DNA of 28,558 bases from Caldimicrobium thiodismutans (GTDB taxonomy: Bacteria > Desulfobacterota > Thermodesulfobacteria > Thermodesulfobacteriales > Thermodesulfobacteriaceae). The notes below the pieces were generated by a model. It did no database searches and had not been told where the DNA came from. It saw only the letters and a program-made list of their open reading frames with translations. The first letter of the stretch is position 1. Every line of letters starts with the position of its first letter. The translations under genes were made by a program, and so were the position numbers. The stretch spans positions 1-28,558 of the forward strand of contig PNIE01000070.1 in NCBI GenBank assembly GCA_002877875.1, read 5' to 3'. This document shows positions 8,089-16,501 of this stretch, piece by piece.

Positions 8089-8286
8089 GTGTTAGACCTT
8101 TTCTTGTTAATAGGAGCTATTCTTTTTTGGATTATTCTTTCACGATATGTCTTCCCTAAAGTAGGAGTTCCTCTTTGAGGTATTCCACAGGGTCCTCAGG
8201 ATGAGGGCAAAAAAAATCATACTTGCTCTTACAAAGGCCCTAAAGATAAAAGAGGGGGTATAGATGGAAAAGATTCGCATAGTTAG
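8089..8286 (+). CDS. Candidate small membrane selenoprotein (in-frame TGA at codon 30)
   Basis: A GTG start with a strong Shine-Dalgarno opens a frame encoding one hydrophobic helix (LDLFLLIGAILFWIILS, residues 2-18). A juxtamembrane segment RYVFPKVGVPL follows. TGA occurs at 8176-8178 (codon 30), after which the frame stays open for 35 codons to TAG at 8284. The second half is hydrophilic, starting GIPQGPQDEGKKNHTCSYKG, with one Cys at codon 46. A hairpin at 8192-8208 has the spacing and loop expected of a bacterial SECIS. Read as Sec, the product is a 65-residue membrane-anchored protein whose selenocysteine lies just outside the helix. Its end overlaps trpS by 23 nt in another frame. If TGA is a stop, the product is a 29-residue single-helix peptide. 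I do not recognise a named family. Sec insertion is inferred. Confidence 0.55.
8192..8208 (+). promoter_or_regulatory. Candidate bacterial SECIS hairpin
   Basis: GTCCTCA and TGAGGGC form a seven-pair stem (six Watson-Crick pairs, one G-T wobble) closing a GGA loop at 8199-8201. The loop begins about 20 nt after the TGA at 8176-8178. Known bacterial SECIS elements lie immediately downstream of UGA, with a short loop whose first bases include G, typically about 16-37 nt away; this fits. A competing stem exists between TGAGG at 8176-8180 and the same CCTCA. Confidence 0.5.
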
Positions 8287-9262
8287 TGGAATGAGGCCAA
8301 CTGGACCTCTTCATCTTGGTCATCTTCATGGGGTTCTTGAAAATTGGATTCGTCTGCAGGAAACCTATGAGTGCTTCTATTTTGTAGCTGATTGGCACGC
8401 CTTAACCACGGAGTATGAAGATCCTTCAAAGATTAGAGAGTATACCCGTGAGCTTATTCTTGATTGGCTTTCAGCAGGGCTTAATCCTGAAAAGGCTGTC
8501 CTTTTTGTACAATCAGAGATTAAAGAGCATGCTGAGCTCTATCTTCTCTTTGCAATGATTACTCCTGTCTCTTGGTTAGAAAGAAATCCCACCTACAAGG
8601 ATATGCTCAAAAATCTTCAAGAAAAAGACCTTGCCACTTATGGATTTCTTGGTTATCCCGTGCTTCAAGCAGCAGATATTCTCATTTATAAAGCTAAGAA
8701 AGTTCCCGTAGGTCTAGACCAAGTCCCCCACCTTGAACTCACAAGAGAAATTGCAAGGAGATTTAATTACTTTTACGGAGAAGGGCTCTTTCCTGAGCCC
8801 GAGGCTTTGCTTTCTGAGGTCCCCAAGGTACCTGGAATCGACGGAAGAAAGATGAGTAAATCTTATGGAAATGCAATTTTTCTTAAGGACTCACCTGAAG
8901 AGGTAAAAAGAAAAATCCTAGCTTTCGTGACAGACACAGAAAGGCCAAGAAAAAGTGATCCTGGAGACCCTGAGGCCCGCTGTGTAGCCTTTAATTTAAT
9001 AAAACTTTATTACACTCCTCAAGAAAGAGAGGAGGTGATAAGGGATTGTAAAGGTGCTATCCTTGGCTGTGTAGAATGTAAAAAAAGGCTTGCCGAAAAA
9101 GTAATTTCAGCTTTAATTCCTCTTTGGGAGAGAAGGAAAAAGTGGGAAGAAAATCAAGGCTGGCTTGAGATTTTAAGGGAAGGCTGTGAAAAGGCAAGAA
9201 AAATTGCTAAGGAGACTATGGAAGAAGTAAGGAGGGCTATCTTTAAAAAAGGCTTGTTTTAG
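8264..9262 (+). CDS. trpS: Tryptophanyl-tRNA synthetase (class I)
   Basis: This 332-residue enzyme charges tRNA-Trp. The HIGH-type signature is SGMRPTGPLHLGHLHGVLENW near the N-terminus and the KMSKS motif is GRKMSKSYGN near residue 196. Other TrpRS features are YFVADWHALTT, YPVLQAADILIYKA and GLDQVPHLELTREIARRFN. AGAGGGGG lies five bases before the ATG. The upstream small TGA-containing frame overlaps its first codons, suggesting translational linkage. At its 3' end it overlaps the convergent ligA gene by 20 nt, leaving no room for a conventional intrinsic terminator between the two. Confidence 0.97.
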   Translation: MEKIRIVSGMRPTGPLHLGHLHGVLENWIRLQETYECFYFVADWHALTTEYEDPSKIREYTRELILDWLSAGLNPEKAVLFVQSEIKEHAELYLLFAMITPVSWLERNPTYKDMLKNLQEKDLATYGFLGYPVLQAADILIYKAKKVPVGLDQVPHLELTREIARRFNYFYGEGLFPEPEALLSEVPKVPGIDGRKMSKSYGNAIFLKDSPEEVKRKILAFVTDTERPRKSDPGDPEARCVAFNLIKLYYTPQEREEVIRDCKGAILGCVECKKRLAEKVISALIPLWERRKKWEENQGWLEILREGCEKARKIAKETMEEVRRAIFKKGLF

Positions 9263-11357
9263 CCTCTTTCTTTAGGATTTTATTTTTAATCTCTTCCATA
9301 GTAATTCCCTTTTGTTCAAGCAGTTTAAGAAACTCTTCTTCATTTATGGTCTTAACTCCAAGGCTTAAGGCCTTTTGGTATTTTGAGCCTGGAGCCTCTC
9401 CAACTACTACAAAATTTACATTTTTAGAAACTGAGTCCATGGCCTTAGCTCCAAGTCTACTCACCAGTTCTTTTGCCTCTTCTCTGGTAAAATTTTTGAG
9501 AGTTCCTGTAAATACAAAGGACAATCCCTCAAGAACTTTAGGAACTTCTTCAGGCTTTTCCTCTTCAAAGGTAATACCTGCTTGAAGAAGTCTTTCAATC
9601 ATTTTGCGATTTTCTTCATCTTTGAAGAATTCAACGATAGACCGGGCTGCTTCAGGCCCAATGCCTGGAATTGAGGCAAGGTCAACCATAGAGGCCTGCA
9701 TAAGTTTATCTAAACTTTTAAATTTTTCCGCAAGAAGTTGGGCCATAGCCTCACCCACATGGCGAATACCGAGGGCATAGAGAAATCTTGCCAAGGTAGT
9801 CCTTTTACTCTTCTGAATGGCATTATAAAGATTTTTGGCTTTTTTATAGGCAAAACCTGGAAGTTTCATAAAATCCTCAACCTTGAGATAATAGAGATCT
9901 GCAGGGGATTGAACCATTCCTCGGTCAATAAGGTCCCGTGCCACTTTTTCACCAAGACCTTCGATGTTCATAGCATTCCTTGAGGCAAAGTGAAGAAGGC
10001 GTCTAACTCCCTGGGCATAACAAGCCTTGTTGGGACATCTCCAGATAGCCTCTCCAGGTTTCTTAACAAGGGTACTTCCACAAATGGGACAATGGGTAGG
10101 AAATTGGATTTCTCTCTCTTGTCCTGACCTTCTCTCCTTTATAGGCATAACAATCTCTGGAATGACATCTCCAGCCCTCTGAACCAGTACATAATCCCCA
10201 ATACGAATATCAAGATTCTTAATAAAATCCTCATTATGAAGGGTAGCCCTTTCCACAATTACCCCCCCAATCTTTACAGGTTTAAGAATAGCCACCGGAG
10301 TAACTGCTCCAGTTCTTCCCACTTGAAAGACTACATCTACAAGTTGAGTAGTAGCTTGAGTGGGCTGAAACTTGTAAGCAAGGGCATATCTTGGTGAGCG
10401 AGCCTTAGTTCCAAGCTTTTCCCATAGAGAAAGATCATTTACTTTAATAACAATACCATCAATTTCATAGGGCAAAGTATCTCTTATTTTTTCTATCTCA
10501 TGATGATACTTGATAGCCTCTTCAATATTGGAAACCTTTTTTACTAGGGGATTTACCTTTAGGCCCCATTTAGGGAGAACCTCAAGAATTTCCCATTGGG
10601 TTTTAAAATGGTATCCTTCCACATATCCTACTCCGTAGCAGAAGATATCAAGACGCCTTTTGGCAGTAATTTGAGGGTCAAGTTGGCGAAGAGATCCTGC
10701 AGCTGCATTTCTCGGATTAGCAAAGGGAAGTTCTTTTTTAGCAATTCTTTCCTCATTAAGACGTTTAAATTCTTCTTTAGTCAGATAGACCTCACCGCGC
10801 ACATCTATCCTCTTTGGTATCTCTGGAGCATCCTCTGAAAATCTCTTTAATCTAAGAGGGATAGTTTTTATGGTTTTCAAATTGTTGGTGACATCCTCAC
10901 CTACATAACCATCTCCTCTGGTAGAACCTATGGTAAAAAGTCCATTTTCATAAACGAGCTCCACAGCAACTCCGTCAATTTTAGGCTCAACAGTATATTC
11001 AATGGGCATATTCTCTGGAAGATTCAAAAATCTCTTTATTCTCTTATCAAATTCAATGACCTCACTTTCTTCCATAGCATCATCAAGGGAAAGCATAGGC
11101 TCTCTGTGAGGAACTTCCTTAAAACCCTCAGCAGGTTTAAAACCAACTCTTTGAGTAGGGGAATCAGGAGTTATTAATTCTGGATATTTAGCTTCAAGTT
11201 CGCGAAGTTCCCTCATAAGGGCATCATATTCAGCATCCGAAATAACAGGACTGTCAAGAACATAATAACGATAATTGTGATACTCTATTTCCTCTCTTAA
11301 CTTCTTAACTCTCTCGATTACCTCTGGTGGAATTTCTTTTTTTTCTCCCTCTGCCAT
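9243..11357 (-). CDS. ligA: NAD-dependent DNA ligase LigA
   Basis: LigA seals nicks in replication and repair using NAD+. The protein has 704 residues, slightly longer than the usual 670-680. The Ia domain with YHNYRYYVLD is followed by the adenylation domain with active-site Lys126 in EPKIDGVAVEL. Then come the OB-fold region (QVGRTGAVTPVA), a C4 zinc finger starting CPICGS and ending CPNKACYAQG (about residues 423-446), helix-hairpin-helix repeats and a BRCT domain (about 607-680, LSFVFTGTL). A Lys/Glu-rich tail follows. GGAGG lies six bases before the ATG. It is separated from lnt by a terminator-like hairpin and its own promoter-like element. Confidence 0.98.
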   Translation of the reverse strand: MAEGEKKEIPPEVIERVKKLREEIEYHNYRYYVLDSPVISDAEYDALMRELRELEAKYPELITPDSPTQRVGFKPAEGFKEVPHREPMLSLDDAMEESEVIEFDKRIKRFLNLPENMPIEYTVEPKIDGVAVELVYENGLFTIGSTRGDGYVGEDVTNNLKTIKTIPLRLKRFSEDAPEIPKRIDVRGEVYLTKEEFKRLNEERIAKKELPFANPRNAAAGSLRQLDPQITAKRRLDIFCYGVGYVEGYHFKTQWEILEVLPKWGLKVNPLVKKVSNIEEAIKYHHEIEKIRDTLPYEIDGIVIKVNDLSLWEKLGTKARSPRYALAYKFQPTQATTQLVDVVFQVGRTGAVTPVAILKPVKIGGVIVERATLHNEDFIKNLDIRIGDYVLVQRAGDVIPEIVMPIKERRSGQEREIQFPTHCPICGSTLVKKPGEAIWRCPNKACYAQGVRRLLHFASRNAMNIEGLGEKVARDLIDRGMVQSPADLYYLKVEDFMKLPGFAYKKAKNLYNAIQKSKRTTLARFLYALGIRHVGEAMAQLLAEKFKSLDKLMQASMVDLASIPGIGPEAARSIVEFFKDEENRKMIERLLQAGITFEEEKPEEVPKVLEGLSFVFTGTLKNFTREEAKELVSRLGAKAMDSVSKNVNFVVVGEAPGSKYQKALSLGVKTINEEEFLKLLEQKGITMEEIKNKILKKEAKTSLF

Positions 11358-11370
11358 GATTATCCTCCAT

Positions 11371-11417
11371 AGAGGTTTTTTATTAGATTATTAGACATAT
11401 TATAAACATAAACCTCT
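11371..11417 (-). repeat. Inverted repeat and Shine-Dalgarno hairpin in the ligA leader
   Basis: AGAGGTTT at 11371-11378 (plus-strand reading) is the exact reverse complement of AAACCTCT at 11410-11417, with about 31 AT-rich bases between. Next to it, the ligA ribosome binding site can fold back in the mRNA as CCTC-TATG-GAGG, hiding the GGAGG. The CCTC segment could pair with either partner. If transcription starts after the proposed -10, the distal arm is DNA only and might instead be an operator half-site. A role is speculative. Confidence 0.3.
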
Positions 11418-11432
11418 TCATTTCTCTGTCAA
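11405..11432 (-). promoter_or_regulatory. Candidate sigma-70-type promoter of ligA
   Basis: On the minus strand a perfect -35 box TTGACA (11432-11427) is followed after 16 bases by TATGTT (11410-11405), a 4/6 match to the -10 consensus. A perfect TATAAT lies slightly further downstream (11404-11399) but at 22-base spacing. Either would start transcription about 30-40 nt before the ligA ATG. Confidence 0.5.
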
Positions 11433-11451
11433 TCTTATTATAATCAATCTT

Positions 11452-11471
11452 AAAAAAACCCTTCAAAAGGG
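11452..11471 (-). terminator. Weak intrinsic terminator after lnt
   Basis: In minus-strand RNA, CCCUU-UUG-AAGGG forms a five-pair stem followed at once by seven U residues. It sits about 50 nt after the lnt stop and upstream of the ligA promoter-like boxes. The stem is short, so read-through into ligA is likely. Confidence 0.5.
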
Positions 11472-11521
11472 AATATCTTCTTTTCCTAATTGTACTCCAA
11501 GGGCAGCCTTTATTGATCTTC

Positions 11522-13150
11522 TCAAAGGCTCTTTGAGCGAAAATATTTAGCCTTGAGGATAAAATAGGCATAAAATTTTGTGATTAACCATAAAAAAGTG
11601 ACAAAGAGAGAAAAGATTGGGAAAAGATAGCCTATTTTTACGAAAGGAGTTTTTTTATGGAGAAGTTTAATTTCGCCGGATACTATTTCTTCTCTCTCAA
11701 GGTCGCTTTTTTTGATTACTCTTCCTAAGGGGTCAATTATTCCAGTGATTCCCGTATTTGCGGCTTGAAGAACAAAGCGTCTTCCTTCAACAGCTCTAAC
11801 TATGGCCATTTGAAAATGTTGATAGGGAGCTGAGGTTTTGTCAAACCAGGCATCATTGGTGGCAATAACCACCAAATCGCCCCCACTCTTAAGCCTTTTT
11901 ACCAAAATCTGAGGAAAGGCACTCTCAAAGCATATAAGAGGAAGAACTTCAATTTTTTTTTCCTTTAGTTTAAATTGTAGATTTTTACTTATTCCTGGTT
12001 TAATAATATCTGAAACTACTGAAATTTTTTTAAGGAATGGAAAATATTGAGCAAGGGGCACATATTCACCAAAGGGCACAAGTTTTTCCTTATCGTAAAG
12101 GTCCTCTATCTCTTTTCCATTCCAGACAAGAAGACTATTATGCACAAGAGGTGGATTTTTTTCAAAACTTACCCTAAAGGTGCCAAAAATTATGGCAGGT
12201 GGAGAAATCTTTAAGTCTTCTGAGTAAGCCTTTACTTTCTCAAGGGTAGCAAGAAATTTCAAAGAAGGTTCCTTTTCATAGGGAAAATAAAAAGGTAAAG
12301 CCGTCTCAGGATAGACAATGAGATCAGGAAAGTCCTTTAGAGACTGTAAAGTAAGATTTTCGTATGTTTTAAGAGAAATTTCTGTTTCCCTTGCCTCTTT
12401 CAGTTCTTGAGGAATATTCCCCTGAAGAAGAGAAACCCTTAAAACCTCTCTTGAGGTCTCAAGGGTCCTTTTCCATAAATTAAAACTTCCTTGCCCATAA
12501 ATCAGAAAGGCCCCTATTAAAACTCCAAAAAATAAAAGATCTAAATAAAAACCTTTTCTTAGATGTTGATAATTCCCAACTCTTTCGAAAACAAAATAAA
12601 AGAAATAGTTGATAATAAATACTACCAAACTTAGCCCCCAAATACCCAAAAGATCTGCTATTTGAAGAAGAGTGGGAAAATTGGTTAGGGGATAACCAAT
12701 AAGTCCCCAAGGAAAACCAGTAAGAAGAACAGATCTTAAAAATTCTATAGAGACAAAGATTAAACTAGCTAAAAATCCTTTCCAAAAAGTGGGATGTCCT
12801 AAAAGATTAAGAAAGTTTAGTAAGAGAAAAAAAAGAACCCAGTAAAGAGAAAGATAGGCTGAAAGAAGAAGCAAAAGAAAGATAGAAACTGGGAGAGGAA
12901 TTTGGCCATATTTGATTAAGGTATAAACTATCCAGTAAAGGAGAATTACATAATGAAGGACTCCGAAAAAAATGACCTTTTGAAAAATATGAGCTGAGCT
13001 TTTTTCATCCTTAAGAGAAAAGAAAAGGGGAACCAAGGCAAAAAAGATTAAAATTTGAAGCTCAAATTTTGGGAAAGAAAGGGAGAGTAAAAGAGCTGAT
13101 AGAAGAGGGAGACCAAAGGTTTCAAAGAATTTTTTTAAGCCGAACTTCAT
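11522..13150 (-). CDS. lnt: Apolipoprotein N-acyltransferase
   Basis: Lnt is an inner-membrane enzyme that adds the third acyl chain to the N-terminal Cys of lipoproteins. The protein has 542 residues. About six to seven hydrophobic helices in the first 220 residues are followed by a periplasmic nitrilase-like domain and a C-terminal helix. The catalytic triad is visible: Glu282 in VYPETALPF, Lys354 in YDKEKLVPFGEYVPL and Cys407 in PLICFESAFP. The chosen ATG gives the typical opening LPLLSALLLSLSFPKFE but overlaps corC by 29 nt, suggesting coupled translation. The corC-lnt neighbourhood is the same as ybeX-lnt in E. coli. A candidate substrate, the BamE-like lipoprotein at 19819, is in this window. 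Confidence 0.95.
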   Translation of the reverse strand: MKFGLKKFFETFGLPLLSALLLSLSFPKFELQILIFFALVPLFFSLKDEKSSAHIFQKVIFFGVLHYVILLYWIVYTLIKYGQIPLPVSIFLLLLLSAYLSLYWVLFFLLLNFLNLLGHPTFWKGFLASLIFVSIEFLRSVLLTGFPWGLIGYPLTNFPTLLQIADLLGIWGLSLVVFIINYFFYFVFERVGNYQHLRKGFYLDLLFFGVLIGAFLIYGQGSFNLWKRTLETSREVLRVSLLQGNIPQELKEARETEISLKTYENLTLQSLKDFPDLIVYPETALPFYFPYEKEPSLKFLATLEKVKAYSEDLKISPPAIIFGTFRVSFEKNPPLVHNSLLVWNGKEIEDLYDKEKLVPFGEYVPLAQYFPFLKKISVVSDIIKPGISKNLQFKLKEKKIEVLPLICFESAFPQILVKRLKSGGDLVVIATNDAWFDKTSAPYQHFQMAIVRAVEGRRFVLQAANTGITGIIDPLGRVIKKSDLEREEIVSGEIKLLHKKTPFVKIGYLFPIFSLFVTFLWLITKFYAYFILKAKYFRSKSL

Positions 13151-13865
13151 TTATTTTTCTCTCATCAGCCTCAAGGATTTCAACTTCTATAGGAGGAAAA
13201 ATGAATTTTTCTCCCTTTTTAGGGATTCGGTCAAGTTGAGAGAGGATAAAACCTGAAAGGGTATCATAGTCTCCTTCGGGAAAGTTAAGACCAAGGCATT
13301 TTTCAAGAAGGTGTAACTTGGTGGTAGCAGGAATCTTAATCCATCCTTCTGGATCTACTCTAAAACACTTAGCTGGTGAAAAAAGGAGATATTTAAAGAT
13401 ATCCTCTATTTTGAATATACCAACAAATTCAGAGTGCTCATCCACTATAAAGGCAAGTTCTAAGTCCCTTTCTTTTAACTTTTCAATAGCCTTAAGCACT
13501 GACAAATTTTCGGGAAGAGTAAGGGCAGGGTTAGTATAATCCTTCCAATTATACAGGGAATAAGAAAAACCTCTAACCAGATCTTTAAGGGAAATATAAC
13601 CTGTGTAATGGTCAAGAGTACTTTTGTAAACGGGATAATAGAATCTTGGATTTTTAATTACATAATCTTTAATCTCCTCCCAGTCCCAATCTTCATTTAA
13701 AGCATCAAGCTGATTTCTTGGAATTAAAAAATCACTAACCGAAAGTTCTCTCAGATCAGCGATGTTTTTAAAAAACTCGATTTCCTCTTTTGTAAAATCT
13801 TCCAAGGATTTTTCTTTAAGTCCAAGAATATTCTTGATAATTTCTATTAGAGAGACCTCTTCCAT
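13122..13865 (-). CDS. corC: CorC/YbeX-like CBS-pair protein
   Basis: This soluble protein of 247 residues carries two CBS motifs and a C-terminal CorC/HlyC domain. The region from about residue 45 (LSVSDFLIPRNQLDAL) through YYPVYKSTLDHYTGYISLKDLVRG is CBS1. LELAFIVDEHSEFVGIFKIEDIFKYLL is CBS2. The C-terminal part (TLSGFILSQLDRIPKKGEKF) is the transporter-associated domain. The DUF21 membrane domain of larger relatives is absent, as in E. coli CorC. I prefer ATG 13865, just after the hldD stop (TAA-A-ATG), to an in-frame TTG at 13874; neither has a strong Shine-Dalgarno. CorC has been linked to Mg/Co efflux and the E. coli homologue to ribosome fitness; the role here is open. It overlaps lnt by 29 nt. 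Confidence 0.85.
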   Translation of the reverse strand: MEEVSLIEIIKNILGLKEKSLEDFTKEEIEFFKNIADLRELSVSDFLIPRNQLDALNEDWDWEEIKDYVIKNPRFYYPVYKSTLDHYTGYISLKDLVRGFSYSLYNWKDYTNPALTLPENLSVLKAIEKLKERDLELAFIVDEHSEFVGIFKIEDIFKYLLFSPAKCFRVDPEGWIKIPATTKLHLLEKCLGLNFPEGDYDTLSGFILSQLDRIPKKGEKFIFPPIEVEILEADERKINEVRLKKIL

Positions 13866-13866
13866 T

Positions 13867-14850
13867 TTAGCCAAGAAAGTAGGATGACTCTTTTTCTAAA
13901 AAATTCACATATTCCTTTACAGCCTCTTCAAGTTCCCTAAAGGGCTTGTTATAACCTGCTTTTCTTAGTTTGGTAAGGTCTGCCTGTGTGAAATACTGGT
14001 ATTGTTTTCTTAAAGGTTCGGGCATTTCAATATATTCAATATTAGGTTTAAGACCTAAAGCGTGAAAGACAGCAGTAACTAGATCTTTAAAAGAGCGAGC
14101 CTTTCCCGTTCCTACATTAAAAAGTCCATTTATTTCAGGATGATCTAGGAAAAAAAGCGTAACTTCCACAGCATCCTTTACATAGATAAAATCTCTCAAC
14201 TGACCTCCGTCTTCATAATCAGGATGATAAGATTTAAAAAGCCTCACTTTACCTTCTCTTTTGATTTGTTCGTAAGCCTTAAGAGCTACACTACGCATCT
14301 CTCCTTTATGAAATTCTTTATCTCCAAAAACATTGAAATATTTAAGCCCAACCACAAATTTTAAAAAACCCTTTTGATAGGCCCAAAGATCAAAAAGATG
14401 TTTAAAAAACCCATAAGGATTTAAAGGTCTAAGTTTAAAAAGAAGCCCTTCATCATCTTTAAAACCAAAGGAACCATCTCCATAAGTGGCTGCAGAGGAA
14501 GCATAGATAAATCTGAAATTATTCTTTAAAGCAAAAAGACAAATTTTTTGTGAATATTGATAATTGTTTTTATAGAGAAATTGAAGATCTCTCACTGTGG
14601 TATCACTGCAGGCCCCAAGATGAATTATGGCTCTTATGTTTCCGAGCTTCTCTTCTTCAATAAGTCTCAAGAAATCATCCCTATCAAGATAATCTTCAAA
14701 CTTAAGCCCAACTAAATTTTTCCATTTTAGTCCTTCTGAAAGATGATCTACAATGAGGATTTTTTCCTCACCTCTTTCATTAAGTGCAGAGACTACATTA
14801 GCGCCTATAAAGCCTGCCCCACCTGTAACCACAATTCTTCCCTTAGACAT
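13867..14850 (-). CDS. hldD: ADP-glyceromanno-heptose 6-epimerase
   Basis: This 327-residue short-chain dehydrogenase-type epimerase converts ADP-D-glycero-beta-D-manno-heptose to the L-glycero form used in the LPS inner core. The NAD(P)-binding loop is VTGGAGFIGANV at residues 8-19. The HldD-specific block is HLGACSDTTVRD, the catalytic pair is Tyr146 and Lys150 in NPYGFFKHLFD, and a second HldD block is LKYFNVFGDKEFHKGEM. LRDFIYVKDAV and LFNVGTGKARSF follow. AAGGA lies eight bases before the ATG. It is separated from the lactate permease by only 11 nt, so a sugar-nucleotide enzyme and a lactate carrier share one transcript. Together with kdsB it shows that the cell makes a Kdo/heptose core. 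Confidence 0.95.
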   Translation of the reverse strand: MSKGRIVVTGGAGFIGANVVSALNERGEEKILIVDHLSEGLKWKNLVGLKFEDYLDRDDFLRLIEEEKLGNIRAIIHLGACSDTTVRDLQFLYKNNYQYSQKICLFALKNNFRFIYASSAATYGDGSFGFKDDEGLLFKLRPLNPYGFFKHLFDLWAYQKGFLKFVVGLKYFNVFGDKEFHKGEMRSVALKAYEQIKREGKVRLFKSYHPDYEDGGQLRDFIYVKDAVEVTLFFLDHPEINGLFNVGTGKARSFKDLVTAVFHALGLKPNIEYIEMPEPLRKQYQYFTQADLTKLRKAGYNKPFRELEEAVKEYVNFLEKESSYFLG

Positions 14851-14861
14851 AACCCAATCCT

Positions 14862-16466
14862 TTAACCAAAAATTTTAAAATAGAGCATTAAAAGCAAACC
14901 AGTTACCAAGGTAATTAAAGTAACAGGAATAAGGGTAGCTTTTATAAATTTACCTTCTTCTCTTCCACTAACTCCAATAGTTGCAGCAGCATTAGTAATT
15001 TTGGAGGGAGTAATTGCAGAGGCAATACCGCCTCCCACAGCATGGGCTGCAAAAATCCACATGAAGGCTTGAGGACCAAGCGTTTGAAGAGTGGTTCCCC
15101 ATTGAATTTTGGCAAAAAGCACATTTGAGGCTGTAGTACTTCCTCCAACAAAAGTTCCTATTAGCCCAAGAAAGGGAACTACAAGAGGATAAGCCGAACC
15201 AAAAAGTTTAGCTAAAGTCCCTGCAATAATAACATTCATATTGTATTCCTTAAAGTAAGGTGTTGGAACAAGTTTCCCATCAACTACTTCCATAGCAGAC
15301 CAAGCCATAATGAAGGCCACGGCAAAAAACAAGGAATAAGCTAAAAAAGGTCCACCTATTCTTGTAATCCATAACTTGGTAACCCTTCCAAGAGTCTCTT
15401 TAGAGGGACGAAGAATAAAAATAGAAAGGATGCAGACTACAAAAATCCAGAACCAAACACTCGAGAGGATGTTAAGATCTTCCTTCTTATCGGCAAAGAC
15501 AAGAATAACCTCTTTATCTCCAAGCACATTAGAAAGGTATCCTTTAATTTGAGGGAAATTTACTATAAAAGACAAAAGGATTAACAAAAGAATAGGAGAT
15601 GAGGCCCAAAGAAGCTCTCTTTTATTAAGAATAGGTTTGAGATCTTCCTGTTTTTCCCTGTGGTTCCTCTGTCTATAATACAAATTTACAAAAAGCATGG
15701 TAAGTAATCCAGAAAAGATTCCAATTACCTCAACTGGAACAAGTCTTAACCAAGCCAAAATAAGCGCTGAAAGAGATAGAACCAAGCCTGAAAGGGTAGC
15801 AGCTAACCAGTTTTTTCTTATAGCCTCTTTTCCACCAACAGTCCAAAGCATTAGCCAAGCAAAGGCCACAGAAATAAGAGGCAAAAAAGCTGTTATTTTG
15901 AAAGTAAAATCCCAGATAAAGGCTTGTAAAGAGTCAATTCCTGGTGGGTTAATCTTAAAGACCTTAAAGGCTACTTCAGCAGGTAAAGTAATAGGAATAG
16001 AAAAAAGCGCAAAGGAGGTTAAAGGGTCATAACATAATATACTTACAGCTATGGCAGCAAGTGGTGAAAATCCAAGAAGCCTAAAAATAGGAGGAAACAT
16101 GGCTGGTGTTACCATTCCAAGAGAAGTAGAAAGGGACCCAAAGCCCATACCAAGAAAAAGAGTCTGCTCTTCTTTAGTTTTAGCTATCCCCTTCACATAT
16201 TCAATTATTTTGCTTAAAGCCATAGTTTCCCGCATAAGAAAAATAAGAAACATAGTAAAAATCACAGCAAGGGTTATTCCTAAGGCCTTTATAATACCAA
16301 CTAAAGAGGCACCAAGGACAACTTCCCATGGAGTGTGGAAATAAGTGGTGGCTAAAATAGCTGAAAGAATCCACCCTATTATAGAAACAAAAGTCCCAGA
16401 ACGGTGAAAAAAGATCATTCCAATAAGTACAATTATAATAGGAAAGATAGCAAGGAAAAAGGCCAT
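14862..16466 (-). CDS. lldP: L-lactate permease (LctP/LldP family)
   Basis: This 534-residue integral membrane protein with about 12-14 hydrophobic helices belongs to the LctP family, which imports L-lactate, glycolate and related acids with protons. The family blocks GMGFGSLSTSLGMVTPAMFPP, the segment ILCYDPLTSFALFSIP and the C-terminal signature GTFVGGSTTASNVLFAKIQ with GGGIASAITPSKITNAAATIG are all present. It is mildly shorter than E. coli LldP (about 550). GGAGGTGG stands about five bases before the ATG, and a good promoter lies in the upstream spacer. No lactate dehydrogenase gene is adjacent; the downstream genes are for LPS and lipoproteins. Lactate is a plausible electron donor for a sulfate- or sulfur-metabolising anaerobe, but that is inference. 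Confidence 0.92.
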   Translation of the reverse strand: MAFFLAIFPIIIVLIGMIFFHRSGTFVSIIGWILSAILATTYFHTPWEVVLGASLVGIIKALGITLAVIFTMFLIFLMRETMALSKIIEYVKGIAKTKEEQTLFLGMGFGSLSTSLGMVTPAMFPPIFRLLGFSPLAAIAVSILCYDPLTSFALFSIPITLPAEVAFKVFKINPPGIDSLQAFIWDFTFKITAFLPLISVAFAWLMLWTVGGKEAIRKNWLAATLSGLVLSLSALILAWLRLVPVEVIGIFSGLLTMLFVNLYYRQRNHREKQEDLKPILNKRELLWASSPILLLILLSFIVNFPQIKGYLSNVLGDKEVILVFADKKEDLNILSSVWFWIFVVCILSIFILRPSKETLGRVTKLWITRIGGPFLAYSLFFAVAFIMAWSAMEVVDGKLVPTPYFKEYNMNVIIAGTLAKLFGSAYPLVVPFLGLIGTFVGGSTTASNVLFAKIQWGTTLQTLGPQAFMWIFAAHAVGGGIASAITPSKITNAAATIGVSGREEGKFIKATLIPVTLITLVTGLLLMLYFKIFG

Positions 16467-16501
16467 CTTCCACCTCCCCTATTCAATTTAAAATCAGCAG
16501 A

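Noticed and set aside
11383..11571. A 62-codon minus-strand frame in the lnt-ligA spacer
   Set aside because: It overlaps the end of lnt, covers the terminator-like hairpin and the ligA promoter-like boxes, and has no ribosome binding site or recognisable composition.
15697..16344. Long plus-strand frames opposite the lactate permease
   Set aside because: They are complements of membrane-helix codons in a clear LctP gene and lack ribosome binding sites.
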